Shown here piece by piece: positions 26,046 to 32,823 of a stretch of 56,571 nt of DNA; positions within the stretch are counted from its first letter, which is position 1, and every line of letters begins with the position of its first letter. The position numbers and the translations under genes were made by a program. Under the pieces are notes generated by a model that did not search any database, was not told the DNA's origin, and worked only from the letters and a program-made list of their open reading frames with translations. Source of the stretch: an uncultured Lachnospiraceae bacterium (GTDB taxonomy: Bacteria > Bacillota > Clostridia > Lachnospirales > Lachnospiraceae); the NCBI GenBank assembly GCA_910586955.1, contig CAJUMM010000007.1, positions 1-56,571 of the forward strand, in the 5' to 3' direction.

Positions 26046-26074
26046 AATATAACACGACTAGAAGAAGGGTTCAA
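26046..26074 (-). promoter_or_regulatory. Probable galE promoter
   Basis: On the minus strand TTGAAC and TATATT are 17 bases apart. The -35 lies within the last codons of the decayed dihydrodipicolinate synthase-like remnant. The leader to galE would be about 150 bases and include the inverted repeat. Confidence 0.55.
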
Positions 26075-26216
26075 GCTGTTTTCTAAAAACCTCCAATTCC
26101 ATTTCGTCCAGTTTCTCCAGGGGCCGGCGCATACAGCCGTTTCCGATTCCCCTTAAGCCCTGGGCTGCTTTTACCCGGGCAATGGACTGTCCTGCCGTGA
26201 GACATTTCACAAGCTT
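26058..26216 (-). pseudogene. C-terminal remnant of a dihydrodipicolinate synthase/NAL-family gene
   Basis: The minus-strand frame ending at 26058 encodes VKAAQGLRGIGNG, then MRRPLEKLDEMELE, and a short tail, which looks like the last 50 or so residues of the DapA/N-acetylneuraminate lyase family (variable Leu-Arg-Gly loop, then a Pro-Leu...Glu-Glu-Leu C-terminal helix). The N-terminal barrel, with its catalytic Tyr and Lys, is absent. Upstream of about 26216 the frame runs antisense to the GntR remnant and is no longer similar. It is a decayed fragment, probably cut off by a deletion. Confidence 0.6.
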
Positions 26217-26219
26217 GTT

Positions 26220-26609
26220 TTCGGCACTCTGGCCATGCGGGAAGCGCTGGAAGCCCAGGTTGCCAGAATGGTTTGCGGGGAAACCATCCGCAGCCATATG
26301 GATGAATTACTGGAAGCTGCGGAAAAAGTAGACAACTGTGTCAATATTATGGAATATTGGAAGGCCGATATTGCCTTTCATCGGTTATTTATTGAATTAT
26401 GCGGCTGCAAACTATTAATCAACACCTATGCACAAATTATGAATATCGGAAATTTCTATCAAATCAACAGCTTCTTTATGAACCGCGACCCGGAAAAGCG
26501 GGACAACCATGCTGCTCTGGTAGAATATCTCAAAACAGCAGATCCGGATCAAGCGGAAGCCGCCATACGGAAACATCTGCAGAGCGGAAAGAATGATCTT
26601 TCTATCTAG
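26220..26609 (+). pseudogene. C-terminal (FCD domain) remnant of a GntR-family regulator
   Basis: The frame from ATG 26235 gives about 124 residues matching the FadR-type C-terminal effector domain: MREALEAQVARM at its start, YWKADIAFHRLFIELCG with the metal-binding His typical of the fold, and NHAALVEYLKTADPDQAEAAIRKHL at its end. The DNA-binding winged helix that should precede it is missing, and there is no ribosome site at the ATG. It abuts the dapA-like remnant in divergent orientation, so one deletion probably removed the 5' ends and promoters of both. It ends before a strong hairpin that likely terminated the intact gene. Confidence 0.65.
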
Positions 26610-26616
26610 CAAAAAC

Positions 26617-26656
26617 AAAACCCGGCGGGCCTGATTCTGCCGGGCCGCCGGGTTTT
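26617..26656. terminator. Bidirectional terminator
   Basis: AAAACCCGGCGG at 26617-26628 pairs perfectly with CCGCCGGGTTTT at 26645-26656, with GC-rich inner pairs and T/A runs outside. It serves the GntR remnant and, on the minus strand, the DUF3990/3791 cluster. Confidence 0.82.
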
Positions 26657-26705
26657 TACTGTTGTATGTCCCCAAACCTTATGAGCAGATGATTACCATA
26701 CGGTT

Positions 26706-26918
26706 TTAAGCTATCACAGTCTTGCGGGCTTCGATATACAAATCGATATCCTCAATAATATAATTGCTGCCTGTCGTATGCAAAGCCTCGTAGCAAGAAT
26801 AGACATATTCCCAAACCCTGTAATGGCTGAAAAGCTCTGCAAGCTGCTTGCCGGTCAGGTGCTTTGCCAGCTTGTATTGCTCAGCACAGTAAATCATAAA
26901 TTTTCCCTGATTACTCAT
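26706..26918 (-). CDS. DUF3791 domain-containing protein
   Basis: The 70-residue protein resembles the DUF3791 family, with the KLAKHLTGKQLAELFSHYRV segment and the typical LHTTGSNYIIEDIDLYI C-terminal run. These small proteins are commonly found beside DUF3990 genes. The role is unknown but the pairing suggests part of a toxin-antitoxin-like unit. I chose ATG 26918, with GAGGAGG seven bases before it; the frame could extend two codons to a TTG. It overlaps nothing but starts four bases after the previous stop and is the last gene of the cluster. Confidence 0.75.
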   Translation of the reverse strand: MSNQGKFMIYCAEQYKLAKHLTGKQLAELFSHYRVWEYVYSCYEALHTTGSNYIIEDIDLYIEARKTVIA

Positions 26919-26920
26919 AA

Positions 26921-27160
26921 TCAAACCTCCTCGGGAAGTTCAAAACTACCCGTCCTTTTTTCTTCATCAAACAGATTAAACAAAGTAAGCGGACTGAAAT
27001 GCCATAGCTTCGTTTCTTCCTGCTCCAAAAGAGCATAAACTTTTGAATTATAAAACTCGTTTGAAGCGTTCATTTCATCATACCCGTATTTTTCAGTAAT
27101 CAAATGAACAATTTGTTCCACCAATACTCCCATAATAGCGCCGAATTTTTCTGCCCCCAT
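26921..27160 (-). CDS. Small conserved protein of the DUF3990/DUF3791 cluster
   Basis: The 79-residue protein is a member of a small acidic group usually seen beside DUF3990, with the LITEKYGYDEMNASNEFYNSK and LFDEEKRTG regions; I recall similar proteins but cannot name the family firmly. ATG 27160 has AGGAGG at seven bases. It lies 50 bases after the DUF3990 gene. It could be a cognate antitoxin or adaptor, by position alone. Confidence 0.65.
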   Translation of the reverse strand: MGAEKFGAIMGVLVEQIVHLITEKYGYDEMNASNEFYNSKVYALLEQEETKLWHFSPLTLFNLFDEEKRTGSFELPEEV

Positions 27161-27210
27161 TATAATTCCTCCTGCGGCACTGTTCCGACAAAATTAAGAT
27201 AAGAAAGTGC

Positions 27211-27651
27211 CTATTCGCTTGACAAAACTAATTGGTTATACAGATCTTTGATTTTCAATGCCTCCAAGGTCTGCTCCTTTGTAAGCACGCCGGCCGAATA
27301 AAGCGTAAATGTGGTATAAACATCATCATTCGCAACAGGGCCGAAAATAAAATCATAGGATTCTCCCGTATAATTGCCCGAACGATTCTCTGATACAAAA
27401 TCCAGCCAAGCCTCATTTGCACTGTCAAAACGCAGGACGGAGCATTCCGCAAAAGATCGGACTTCGTCAATCTCGTAAATACTGACAACCCTTTCACCCT
27501 CTTTACGTCGCTTTGTCACCTTATCCGCAAAGCCTATCGCCTGCATTTTATTTGTCGTCGTGTAAAATCCAAAGCCAAAATCAAGAAAACGATTCTGTTC
27601 AATCAATTTCGGTTCAACAACAATTACATTGCTGCCGTGATATAAAATCAT
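27211..27651 (-). CDS. DUF3990 family protein, ADP-ribosyltransferase-like, possible toxin
   Basis: The 146-residue protein looks like the DUF3990 family: the start LYHGSNVIVVEP, the DFGFGFYTTTNKMQAIGFA segment and an acidic C-terminal part. As I recall, DUF3990 belongs to the ADP-ribosyltransferase superfamily, in which an N-terminal His and a glycine-rich strand hold NAD; no Glu or Asp catalytic residue can be assigned with certainty from sequence alone. Its ATG overlaps the stop of the preceding gene by four bases (ATGA). Placed with two small proteins and a basic upstream protein, it is the likely active component of a toxin-antitoxin-like unit. Confidence 0.75.
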   Translation of the reverse strand: MILYHGSNVIVVEPKLIEQNRFLDFGFGFYTTTNKMQAIGFADKVTKRRKEGERVVSIYEIDEVRSFAECSVLRFDSANEAWLDFVSENRSGNYTGESYDFIFGPVANDDVYTTFTLYSAGVLTKEQTLEALKIKDLYNQLVLSSE

Positions 27652-27950
27652 ACCATACCCCCCAATACTTTATCTGCAATCGCTTTTTCCTGCTGCAAGG
27701 ATTTCACCATTACTTCAATGTGCCGCCGCTTTTCTACAAGAATGCGCACATTTTCTATTTTCTTTTTGCTGACGTACTGTGATATGACCTTTTTGCCGTC
27801 CCTGTATTTCAGATAGTAATAGGTCTTATCGCCAACTGTCTTTTCCGAGATCGTTCCCCTCGGCAAAGAGGACAATTCGTTTTGATATTTCAACAGCATA
27901 TATTCGATTCTTTGCTTTTCCTGCTTGACCGTATATAAAATCAAATTCAA
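27648..27950 (-). CDS. Basic small protein, first gene of the DUF3990 cluster (DUF6788-like)
   Basis: About 100 residues, rich in Lys, Arg and Glu, with a central GDKTYYYLKYRDGKKVISQYV beta-strand pattern reminiscent of DUF6788-type proteins, though not firmly recognised. Its start is uncertain: the frame opens at GTG 27980, but that codon overlaps the -10 element of the promoter (TATAAT), so the first transcribed start is probably TTG 27950, eight bases after AGGTGGG. Its stop overlaps the DUF3990 ATG. Such small basic proteins with a Tyr/Gly strand can bind DNA, so autoregulation of the cluster is possible. Confidence 0.6.
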   Translation of the reverse strand: MNLILYTVKQEKQRIEYMLLKYQNELSSLPRGTISEKTVGDKTYYYLKYRDGKKVISQYVSKKKIENVRILVEKRRHIEVMVKSLQQEKAIADKVLGGMV

Positions 27951-27971
27951 TTCTATCACCCACCTATTTCT

Positions 27972-27999
27972 ATTATACACAACACAAGAAAAAATTCAA
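27972..27999 (-). promoter_or_regulatory. Promoter of the DUF3990 cluster
   Basis: On the minus strand TTGAAT and a perfect TATAAT are 16 bases apart. The -10 overlaps the GTG that would otherwise be the first codon, which supports a downstream start. Confidence 0.6.
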
Positions 28000-28062
28000 C
28001 ATATTGTTGCCCAAATCCAAGAAAAAGTCACTTTTAATTGATACCTTAAGTAAGCTCAAAAC

Positions 28063-28085
28063 GGGAGATGCCGGCGGCATCTCCC
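28063..28085 (-). terminator. Hairpin after the FGGY kinase gene
   Basis: GGGAGATGCC and GGCATCTCCC form a perfect 10-base stem around a three-base loop, followed on the minus strand only by GTTTTGAG. It is a plausible but weak terminator, 21 bases after the kinase stop. Confidence 0.55.
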
Positions 28086-28105
28086 ACTTTTCTAATTTCC
28101 TGTCC

Positions 28106-29584
28106 TTATTTGTAAAGCTTCCGGTACATTTCCCCCATCCTGGCCCGTTTACTCTCATACTGCTTATGCACCTGCATCCTGGGCATATAGCAGTCCGCCT
28201 CTTCCGCCTGCCGGATGGCAGCGAAGGCCTCCTTCAGGGACGGATATACTCCCTGGCCCGCCAAGGCAACCATCAAGGCACCAAGGGCCGTGGACTCGCT
28301 GTCCTTCATATGATAAAGGGGAATCCCATAGACATCCGCCTGGATCCGGTTAATCACCGGGCTGTTGGTGAGGCCGCCGCTGATATAAGCCTTATGAATC
28401 CCGGCATAATCCCCGAAAAGGCGGATATTGTTCTGGATTTCCATAAAAATTCCCTCCAGAAGGCCTTTTACCATATCCGCCCGGCCGGCCGCCAGGGAGA
28501 TTTCTCCAAAGACGGCTCTGGCATCGGGATTCCACTCCGGCGTGCTCCTTCCCTGGAAATAGGGCAGGGCCAGCACGCCGCTTACCTCCCCGTCAAGGTT
28601 TTCAAGCTCCCGGTTGATAAGGGTGTAGTCAATTTTTCCGTCCTCCCCGGCAGGATAAAAGTTTTTGCCAAACCAGTCAAAGGCGGAACAGCAGGTCAGC
28701 ACATTAGCCTCTACCATGTAATGGCCGGCCACGGAAGAACAGTTGCAGATCAGCTGTTGGGAAAGAGTCTTTGGCACCTCGTCAAGGGCTGCCACCAGAA
28801 AGCCTCCCGTGCCGGCCACAAGAGAGAGGTTCCCCTCCTGGAACGCTCCCTGTCCTACAGCCGCGCACTGCTGATCACCGCCGGAGGAGATCACCGGAAT
28901 CCCGGAGGTAAGGCCGGTTCTGGCAGCAAACTCTTTCGTCACCTTTCCGCAGACACTGCCGGGCTCCTGCAAGTCGCAGAGCTCCTCCCGCCGGACCTCA
29001 AAAAGCTTCAGCATCTCGGGATCCCATTCCCTCTCCCGCAGATTCATCAGATGGGAACGGCTGCCGTAGGTCACATCCGTCTTGTATTCCCCTGTCATAT
29101 GGTGCATGACATATTCGGGGATATTCACAAACTTGTACAAATCCTTAGCAATCTCCGGGCAGTTTCTGCGGATCCAGGTCATCCTGCTTCCGGAAAATAC
29201 CGTGTTGATTTTCGCCCCGCTCTTCTCAAAAACCAGGGAATTATAAGGCTCCAGCTCCTTGCAGATATCCGCATTCCTGCGGTCCTGCCACATAATCGTG
29301 GGCATCAAGGGGGTGCCCTCCCTGTCAACGGGAATAATAGCGGAGCGCTGGGCGGTTACCGCCACCCCGTCAATCCTGTCTCCCCGGCTTCCCGCCGCCT
29401 CCGCCGCTGCCTTGGCAATCCGCTCTGCGGAATTTGTCCAGTCTGCCGGATCCTGCTCTATCCGCCCGTCCGGCAGCTTTACCGGTTCGTATTTTACCTG
29501 CTCCGCAAAAAGCTTCCCGCCTTTCTCGTCAAACAGGATTCCCCTCATGCTGGAGGTTCCGATATCGATAACAAGAATATTCAT
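28106..29584 (-). CDS. FGGY-family carbohydrate kinase
   Basis: The 492-residue protein phosphorylates a sugar or polyol using ATP. It has the ASKHA-fold landmarks: phosphate-binding VIDIGTSSMRG near residue 5-15, a QDRR substrate-side segment near 99-102, GGDQQCAAVGQG near 262 (FGGY signature-like, with the second phosphate loop GTGG following) and the SGGLTNSP adenosine region near 405. ATG 29584 has AAGGAGG nine bases away; a longer frame to 29644 lacks a ribosome site. It is transcribed alone, divergent from the amino-acid transporter. Relatives include xylulose, fuculose, ribulose and autoinducer-2 kinases; the substrate is not determinable, though fuculose or rhamnulose would complete the isomerase operon of this window. 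Confidence 0.88.
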   Translation of the reverse strand: MNILVIDIGTSSMRGILFDEKGGKLFAEQVKYEPVKLPDGRIEQDPADWTNSAERIAKAAAEAAGSRGDRIDGVAVTAQRSAIIPVDREGTPLMPTIMWQDRRNADICKELEPYNSLVFEKSGAKINTVFSGSRMTWIRRNCPEIAKDLYKFVNIPEYVMHHMTGEYKTDVTYGSRSHLMNLREREWDPEMLKLFEVRREELCDLQEPGSVCGKVTKEFAARTGLTSGIPVISSGGDQQCAAVGQGAFQEGNLSLVAGTGGFLVAALDEVPKTLSQQLICNCSSVAGHYMVEANVLTCCSAFDWFGKNFYPAGEDGKIDYTLINRELENLDGEVSGVLALPYFQGRSTPEWNPDARAVFGEISLAAGRADMVKGLLEGIFMEIQNNIRLFGDYAGIHKAYISGGLTNSPVINRIQADVYGIPLYHMKDSESTALGALMVALAGQGVYPSLKEAFAAIRQAEEADCYMPRMQVHKQYESKRARMGEMYRKLYK

Positions 29585-29614
29585 AACAAACAGCCTCCTT
29601 ATGATAACTTCCGG

Positions 29615-29635
29615 TACCCTTGTACACTGAGGGTA
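29615..29635. repeat. Small inverted repeat in the kinase leader, possible operator
   Basis: TACCCT and AGGGTA flank a nine-base spacer between the kinase promoter and its start codon. Position suits an operator, but the arms are only six bases. Confidence 0.35.
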
Positions 29636-29670
29636 TCCCGGCAAAAAACAATATGCTTTTCTTATTCCAA

Positions 29671-29700
29671 ATTATAACATACCGTAAAATACCTCTTCAA
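29671..29700 (-). promoter_or_regulatory. Promoter of the FGGY kinase gene
   Basis: On the minus strand TTGAAG and TATAAT are 18 bases apart, giving a leader of about 80 bases. Confidence 0.6.
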
Positions 29701-29754
29701 GAAAAAACTGCCCCTGTTAAAGGGCATAAATCCCAATTTCAAACACATTCCTGC

Positions 29755-29783
29755 TTGTGCGGATTTACTTTTTATGATATAAT
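29755..29783 (+). promoter_or_regulatory. Promoter of the amino-acid ABC transporter operon
   Basis: TTGTGC and TATAAT are 17 bases apart, 40 bases before the binding-protein ATG. Confidence 0.65.
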
Positions 29784-29823
29784 AGTTGCGATTTTGAAAA
29801 TTTTTTATGGAGGTACTAAAGTT

Positions 29824-30579
29824 ATGAAGAAATGCACAAAGATACTGTCTGTGATGTTTGTATTAAGCCTGTGCGTCATGTCTCTTGCCGGATGCGGCAA
29901 GAAGTCCGAGAAATATAAGATTGCAACGGATACCACCTTTGCACCCTTTGAGTTCGAAGACGAGAACGGGGAGTATGTGGGAATCGACCTGGATCTCCTG
30001 GCAGCCATTGCCGAGGATCAGGGTTTCGAGTATGAGCTCCAGCCTTTAGGCTTCGATGCAGCCTGTGCTGCCCTGGAGTCCGGCCAGGCGGACGGCGTTA
30101 TCGCCGGCATGAGCATCAAGGAAGAGCGGAAGGAAAAATATGATTTCTCCGATCCCTACTACGATTCCGGCGTCGTAATGGGCGTAAAGGCTGACAGCAA
30201 CATCAACACCTACGAGGATCTGGAAGGAGCAGTAGTCGCCGTTAAGATGGGAACCGAGGGCGCCGCTTACGCAGAGTCCCTGGCAGACACCTATCATTTT
30301 GAGCTGAAATATTTTGACGAGTCTCCCATGATGTACCAGGAGGTTCTGACCGGCAATGCGGCTGCCTGCTGTGAGGACTACCCGGTCATGGGCTACAACA
30401 TCGCCAACGGGAACGGGCTTAAGATGCTGGGCGACATGCAGGTAGGCTCCTCCTACGGTTTCGCAGTAAGAAAGGGCGAGGACGCCGAGCTTCTGGAGAT
30501 GTTCAACAAGGGTCTGGCCAACATCCAGGCAAACGGAACCTATCAGGAGATTCTCGACAAGTACATCGCCGCAGAGTAA
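29824..30579 (+). CDS. Amino-acid ABC transporter substrate-binding lipoprotein
   Basis: The 251-residue protein is a family 3 solute-binding lipoprotein with signal peptide and lipobox LAGC (Cys24). The mature part opens with ATDTTFAPFEFEDENGEYVGIDLDLL, the classic amino-acid binding fingerprint (split here as ATDTTFAPFEF and the following GIDLDLL), and has the SGQADGVIAGMS and EVLTGNAAACCED hinge regions. It probably binds a polar or charged amino acid outside the cell. I chose ATG 29824, preceded by ATGGAGGT; a longer upstream frame lacks a ribosome site and would run through the promoter. It heads the operon with a permease and a broken ATPase gene. Confidence 0.95.
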   Translation: MKKCTKILSVMFVLSLCVMSLAGCGKKSEKYKIATDTTFAPFEFEDENGEYVGIDLDLLAAIAEDQGFEYELQPLGFDAACAALESGQADGVIAGMSIKEERKEKYDFSDPYYDSGVVMGVKADSNINTYEDLEGAVVAVKMGTEGAAYAESLADTYHFELKYFDESPMMYQEVLTGNAAACCEDYPVMGYNIANGNGLKMLGDMQVGSSYGFAVRKGEDAELLEMFNKGLANIQANGTYQEILDKYIAAE

Positions 30580-30608
30580 CCCGCGGCACACATACATAAG
30601 GAGTATTT

Positions 30609-31283
30609 ATGGATTTTGGAAAAGTATTCACGGAAGTATTTCCATCGCTCCTTCAGGGACTGACGGTTACCATACAGGTAACCGTTCTGTCTTTACTGAT
30701 TGCCTTTGTGCTGGGGCTTGCATCCTGCCTGATGGGAATGTCTTCTATCAAACCCTTAAAAGCCATCTCAAAATTTTACATCTGGGTGATCCGGGGCACG
30801 CCCTTCATCGTACAGCTCTTCTTTATTTATTTTGGCATGGTGCAGCTGATCCAGAAGCTGGGAATCTCCAATTTTACCCTCAGCTCCTTCTCGGCTGCCG
30901 TCATTACCTTGACCTTGAACGCCGGCGCCTACATGTCGGAGATCTTCCGGGGCGGCATCACTGCCGTAGACAAGGGACAGATGGAGGCTGCCAGAAGCCT
31001 GGGTCTGCCCAAAAGCAGCGCTATGAGGAAAATTATTCTGCCCCAGGCTTTGCGCATCTGCTTCCCATCTCTGTGCAACCAGTGCATCATCACCCTGAAG
31101 GATTCCTCCCTGGCCCAGGTCATCGGCCTGGCGGAGATCGTATACCGGGGCAAGATCTATGTAGCCCGATCTATGCAGTCCTTCGCCACCTACGCCCTGA
31201 TCGGCATCGTCTACCTGGTGATAATCAGCCTTCTGCAATGGGCGGCCGCTGCCATTGAAAGGAGGTTGAACTGTGAGCCATAA
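30609..31283 (+). CDS. Amino-acid ABC transporter permease (HisM/GlnP type)
   Basis: The 224-residue membrane protein forms the channel; residues 20-210 hold about five hydrophobic helices, with the family's EAARSLGLPKSSAMRKIILPQALR coupling motif (split at LGLPKSS) near 133-155 and the STAGAY-like NAGAYMSEIFRGGI segment near 105. ATG 30609 has AAGGAG at seven bases. It overlaps the ATPase gene start by 11 bases, so translation is coupled. Confidence 0.95.
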   Translation: MDFGKVFTEVFPSLLQGLTVTIQVTVLSLLIAFVLGLASCLMGMSSIKPLKAISKFYIWVIRGTPFIVQLFFIYFGMVQLIQKLGISNFTLSSFSAAVITLTLNAGAYMSEIFRGGITAVDKGQMEAARSLGLPKSSAMRKIILPQALRICFPSLCNQCIITLKDSSLAQVIGLAEIVYRGKIYVARSMQSFATYALIGIVYLVIISLLQWAAAAIERRLNCEP

Positions 31284-32003
31284 AATCAAAGTGACCAACC
31301 TGAAGAAATCCTTTGGAAACCTGGAGGTTTTAAAGGATGTGAGCCTGGAAGTGGAAGAAGGGGAAGTGGTCTGTCTTATCGGTCCCTCAGGCTCCGGAAA
31401 GTCTACTTTCCTGCGCTGCATCAACCAGCTGGAAAGGCCACCGGAGGTACCATTGAAGTGGACGGCTATCTGGTGACGGACAAACACACGGATATGAACA
31501 AGGTCCGGGAAAATATCGGCATGGTGTTCCAGCAGTTTAACCTGTTTCCCCATATGAGCGTCAAGAAAAATATTATGATGGCTCCCCTGGACCGGAAGAA
31601 AATGACCAAAGAGCAGGCGGAGGCCACTGCCATGCAGCTTCTTAAACGGGTGGGCCTGGAGGAAAAGGCGGATGCCATGCCCAGACAGCTCTCCGGCGGA
31701 CAGCAGCAGCGGGTGGCCATTGCCCGTGCCCTGGCCATGCAGCCGGACGTAATGCTCTTCGATGAACCCACCTCGGCTTTGGACCCGGAAATGGTGGGGG
31801 AGGTTCTGGCCGTTATGAAGGAACTGGCTTCCTCCGGCATGACCATGGTAGTAGTAACCCACGAGATGGGCTTTGCCAGGGACGTGGCGGACCGGGTGCT
31901 TTTCATGTCCGACGGCTACATTGTGGAGGAGGGAACTCCCGCCGAGATTTTCTCCAATCCCAAGGAGCAGCGGACGAAAGAGTTTTTGAATTGTGTATTA
32001 TAA
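31273..32003 (+). pseudogene. Amino-acid ABC transporter ATPase, interrupted by a frameshift
   Basis: Two overlapping frames together encode a complete polar amino-acid transporter ATPase. The first (GTG 31273, AGGAGG seven bases before) has Walker A GPSGSGKST and runs to CINQLE, then reads wrong residues to 31476. The second (in frame from about 31434) carries the missing part and continues with VFQQFNLFPHMSV (Q-loop), LSGGQQQR, DEPTSALD and the switch His region. Restoring one A in the short A run at 31433-31435 would give LEKATGGTIEVDGY, matching the family. As read, the protein is truncated at about 67 residues and the importer would lack its motor. A sequencing or assembly error must be excluded; all else in the operon is intact. 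Confidence 0.85.
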
Positions 32004-32014
32004 AGCTATAAAAG

Positions 32015-32052
32015 AATCAGGGACTGCCATACAACAGTCCCTGATTTTTTTG
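32015..32052. terminator. Terminator of the amino-acid ABC operon
   Basis: AATCAGGGACTG at 32015-32026 pairs perfectly with CAGTCCCTGATT at 32035-32046, followed by a T run. On the minus strand the A-rich side also gives TTCTTTT, so it may serve the opposing aldolase operon. Confidence 0.9.
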
Positions 32053-32057
32053 TCCCC

Positions 32058-32789
32058 TCACACTTCTTTTTCCTGTCTCCGAAGATGGTCCTGGTAAAAT
32101 TCCAGATTCTCAATAGTGCGTACACCGTTTCCCCCTATGATATCCGCACCGGCGTCCAGGCAGGCGGAAAGTCCCTGAATGGATTCCGTAATGGCTCCGC
32201 AGGCTTTAATTTTAAAATCCGGTCCTGCCGTTTCCCGCATAATTTCAAGCTGTCTTAAACTCAGTCCAACCGGGAACCAGCCTGTCTGGGTTTTAAAGAA
32301 ATCTGCTCCCGATTCCTCTACCGTCTTTACCGCAAACCGCAGCTGCTCGTCATTCAAAAGCACCACTTCTACCAAAACTTTGATCTCAATACTCTCTTTC
32401 TTTTTCCGGATATATCCCACAAGGTCCGTCACCTCGCTGTGAAAACGTGAAAACTCATTCGACAGCAGATAGGACATATTCACCACAACATCGATGGCAT
32501 CGCAGCCTTCTTCGATCACCCGGTCAATTTCCGTCTTCTTAGCCTCTATACTCATATCCCCATAGGGATAAGCCACCATTCCGATCACTTTAACGTCTGT
32601 TCCTTCCAGCAATTTCTTATAGGTTTTGATATAATTGCTGGAGGTGCAGATAGAGCGGTAATTGTACTTCCGGGCTTCATAAGCGATCATCTCCATTTTT
32701 TCAGGAGTATGGTACTCGCAGATACCGTCCCCGGCTTCAAAAAGCTTTCCTAAGGTTTCTCTTGTATAGTTTAAGATACAATGTTCCAT
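32058..32789 (-). CDS. DeoC-type class I aldolase
   Basis: The 243-residue protein is of the DeoC/FbaB aldolase group. The catalytic pattern of deoxyribose-phosphate aldolase is present: Schiff-base Lys166 in FFKTQTG, a second Lys195 in KACGAI, and Asp100 in DVVVN. Family members cleave a 5-to-7-carbon phosphorylated substrate into an aldehyde and a triose or similar. It has an ATG with GGAGGG. It is the last gene of the AroE-transport-alcohol dehydrogenase operon, so it probably splits the compound formed by the two dehydrogenases rather than deoxyribose 5-phosphate as part of nucleoside salvage; no nucleoside phosphorylase is nearby. Confidence 0.85.
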   Translation of the reverse strand: MEHCILNYTRETLGKLFEAGDGICEYHTPEKMEMIAYEARKYNYRSICTSSNYIKTYKKLLEGTDVKVIGMVAYPYGDMSIEAKKTEIDRVIEEGCDAIDVVVNMSYLLSNEFSRFHSEVTDLVGYIRKKKESIEIKVLVEVVLLNDEQLRFAVKTVEESGADFFKTQTGWFPVGLSLRQLEIMRETAGPDFKIKACGAITESIQGLSACLDAGADIIGGNGVRTIENLEFYQDHLRRQEKEV

Positions 32790-32823
32790 TACGATTCCCT
32801 CCTGTTCTCAGCCCGCAGCGTCT

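Noticed and set aside
28004..29677. A 557-codon plus-strand reading frame opposite the FGGY kinase
   Set aside because: Its content is the shadow of a well-supported kinase gene and has no motif of its own.
31425..31445. Programmed ribosomal frameshift in the amino-acid ATPase gene
   Set aside because: The site GGAAAGG is not a standard slippery heptamer and no downstream stem is evident; a deletion or read error is simpler, although it cannot be excluded.
30768..31862. A 364-codon minus-strand frame across the amino-acid permease and ATPase genes
   Set aside because: It is antisense to two recognised genes and has no motif of its own.
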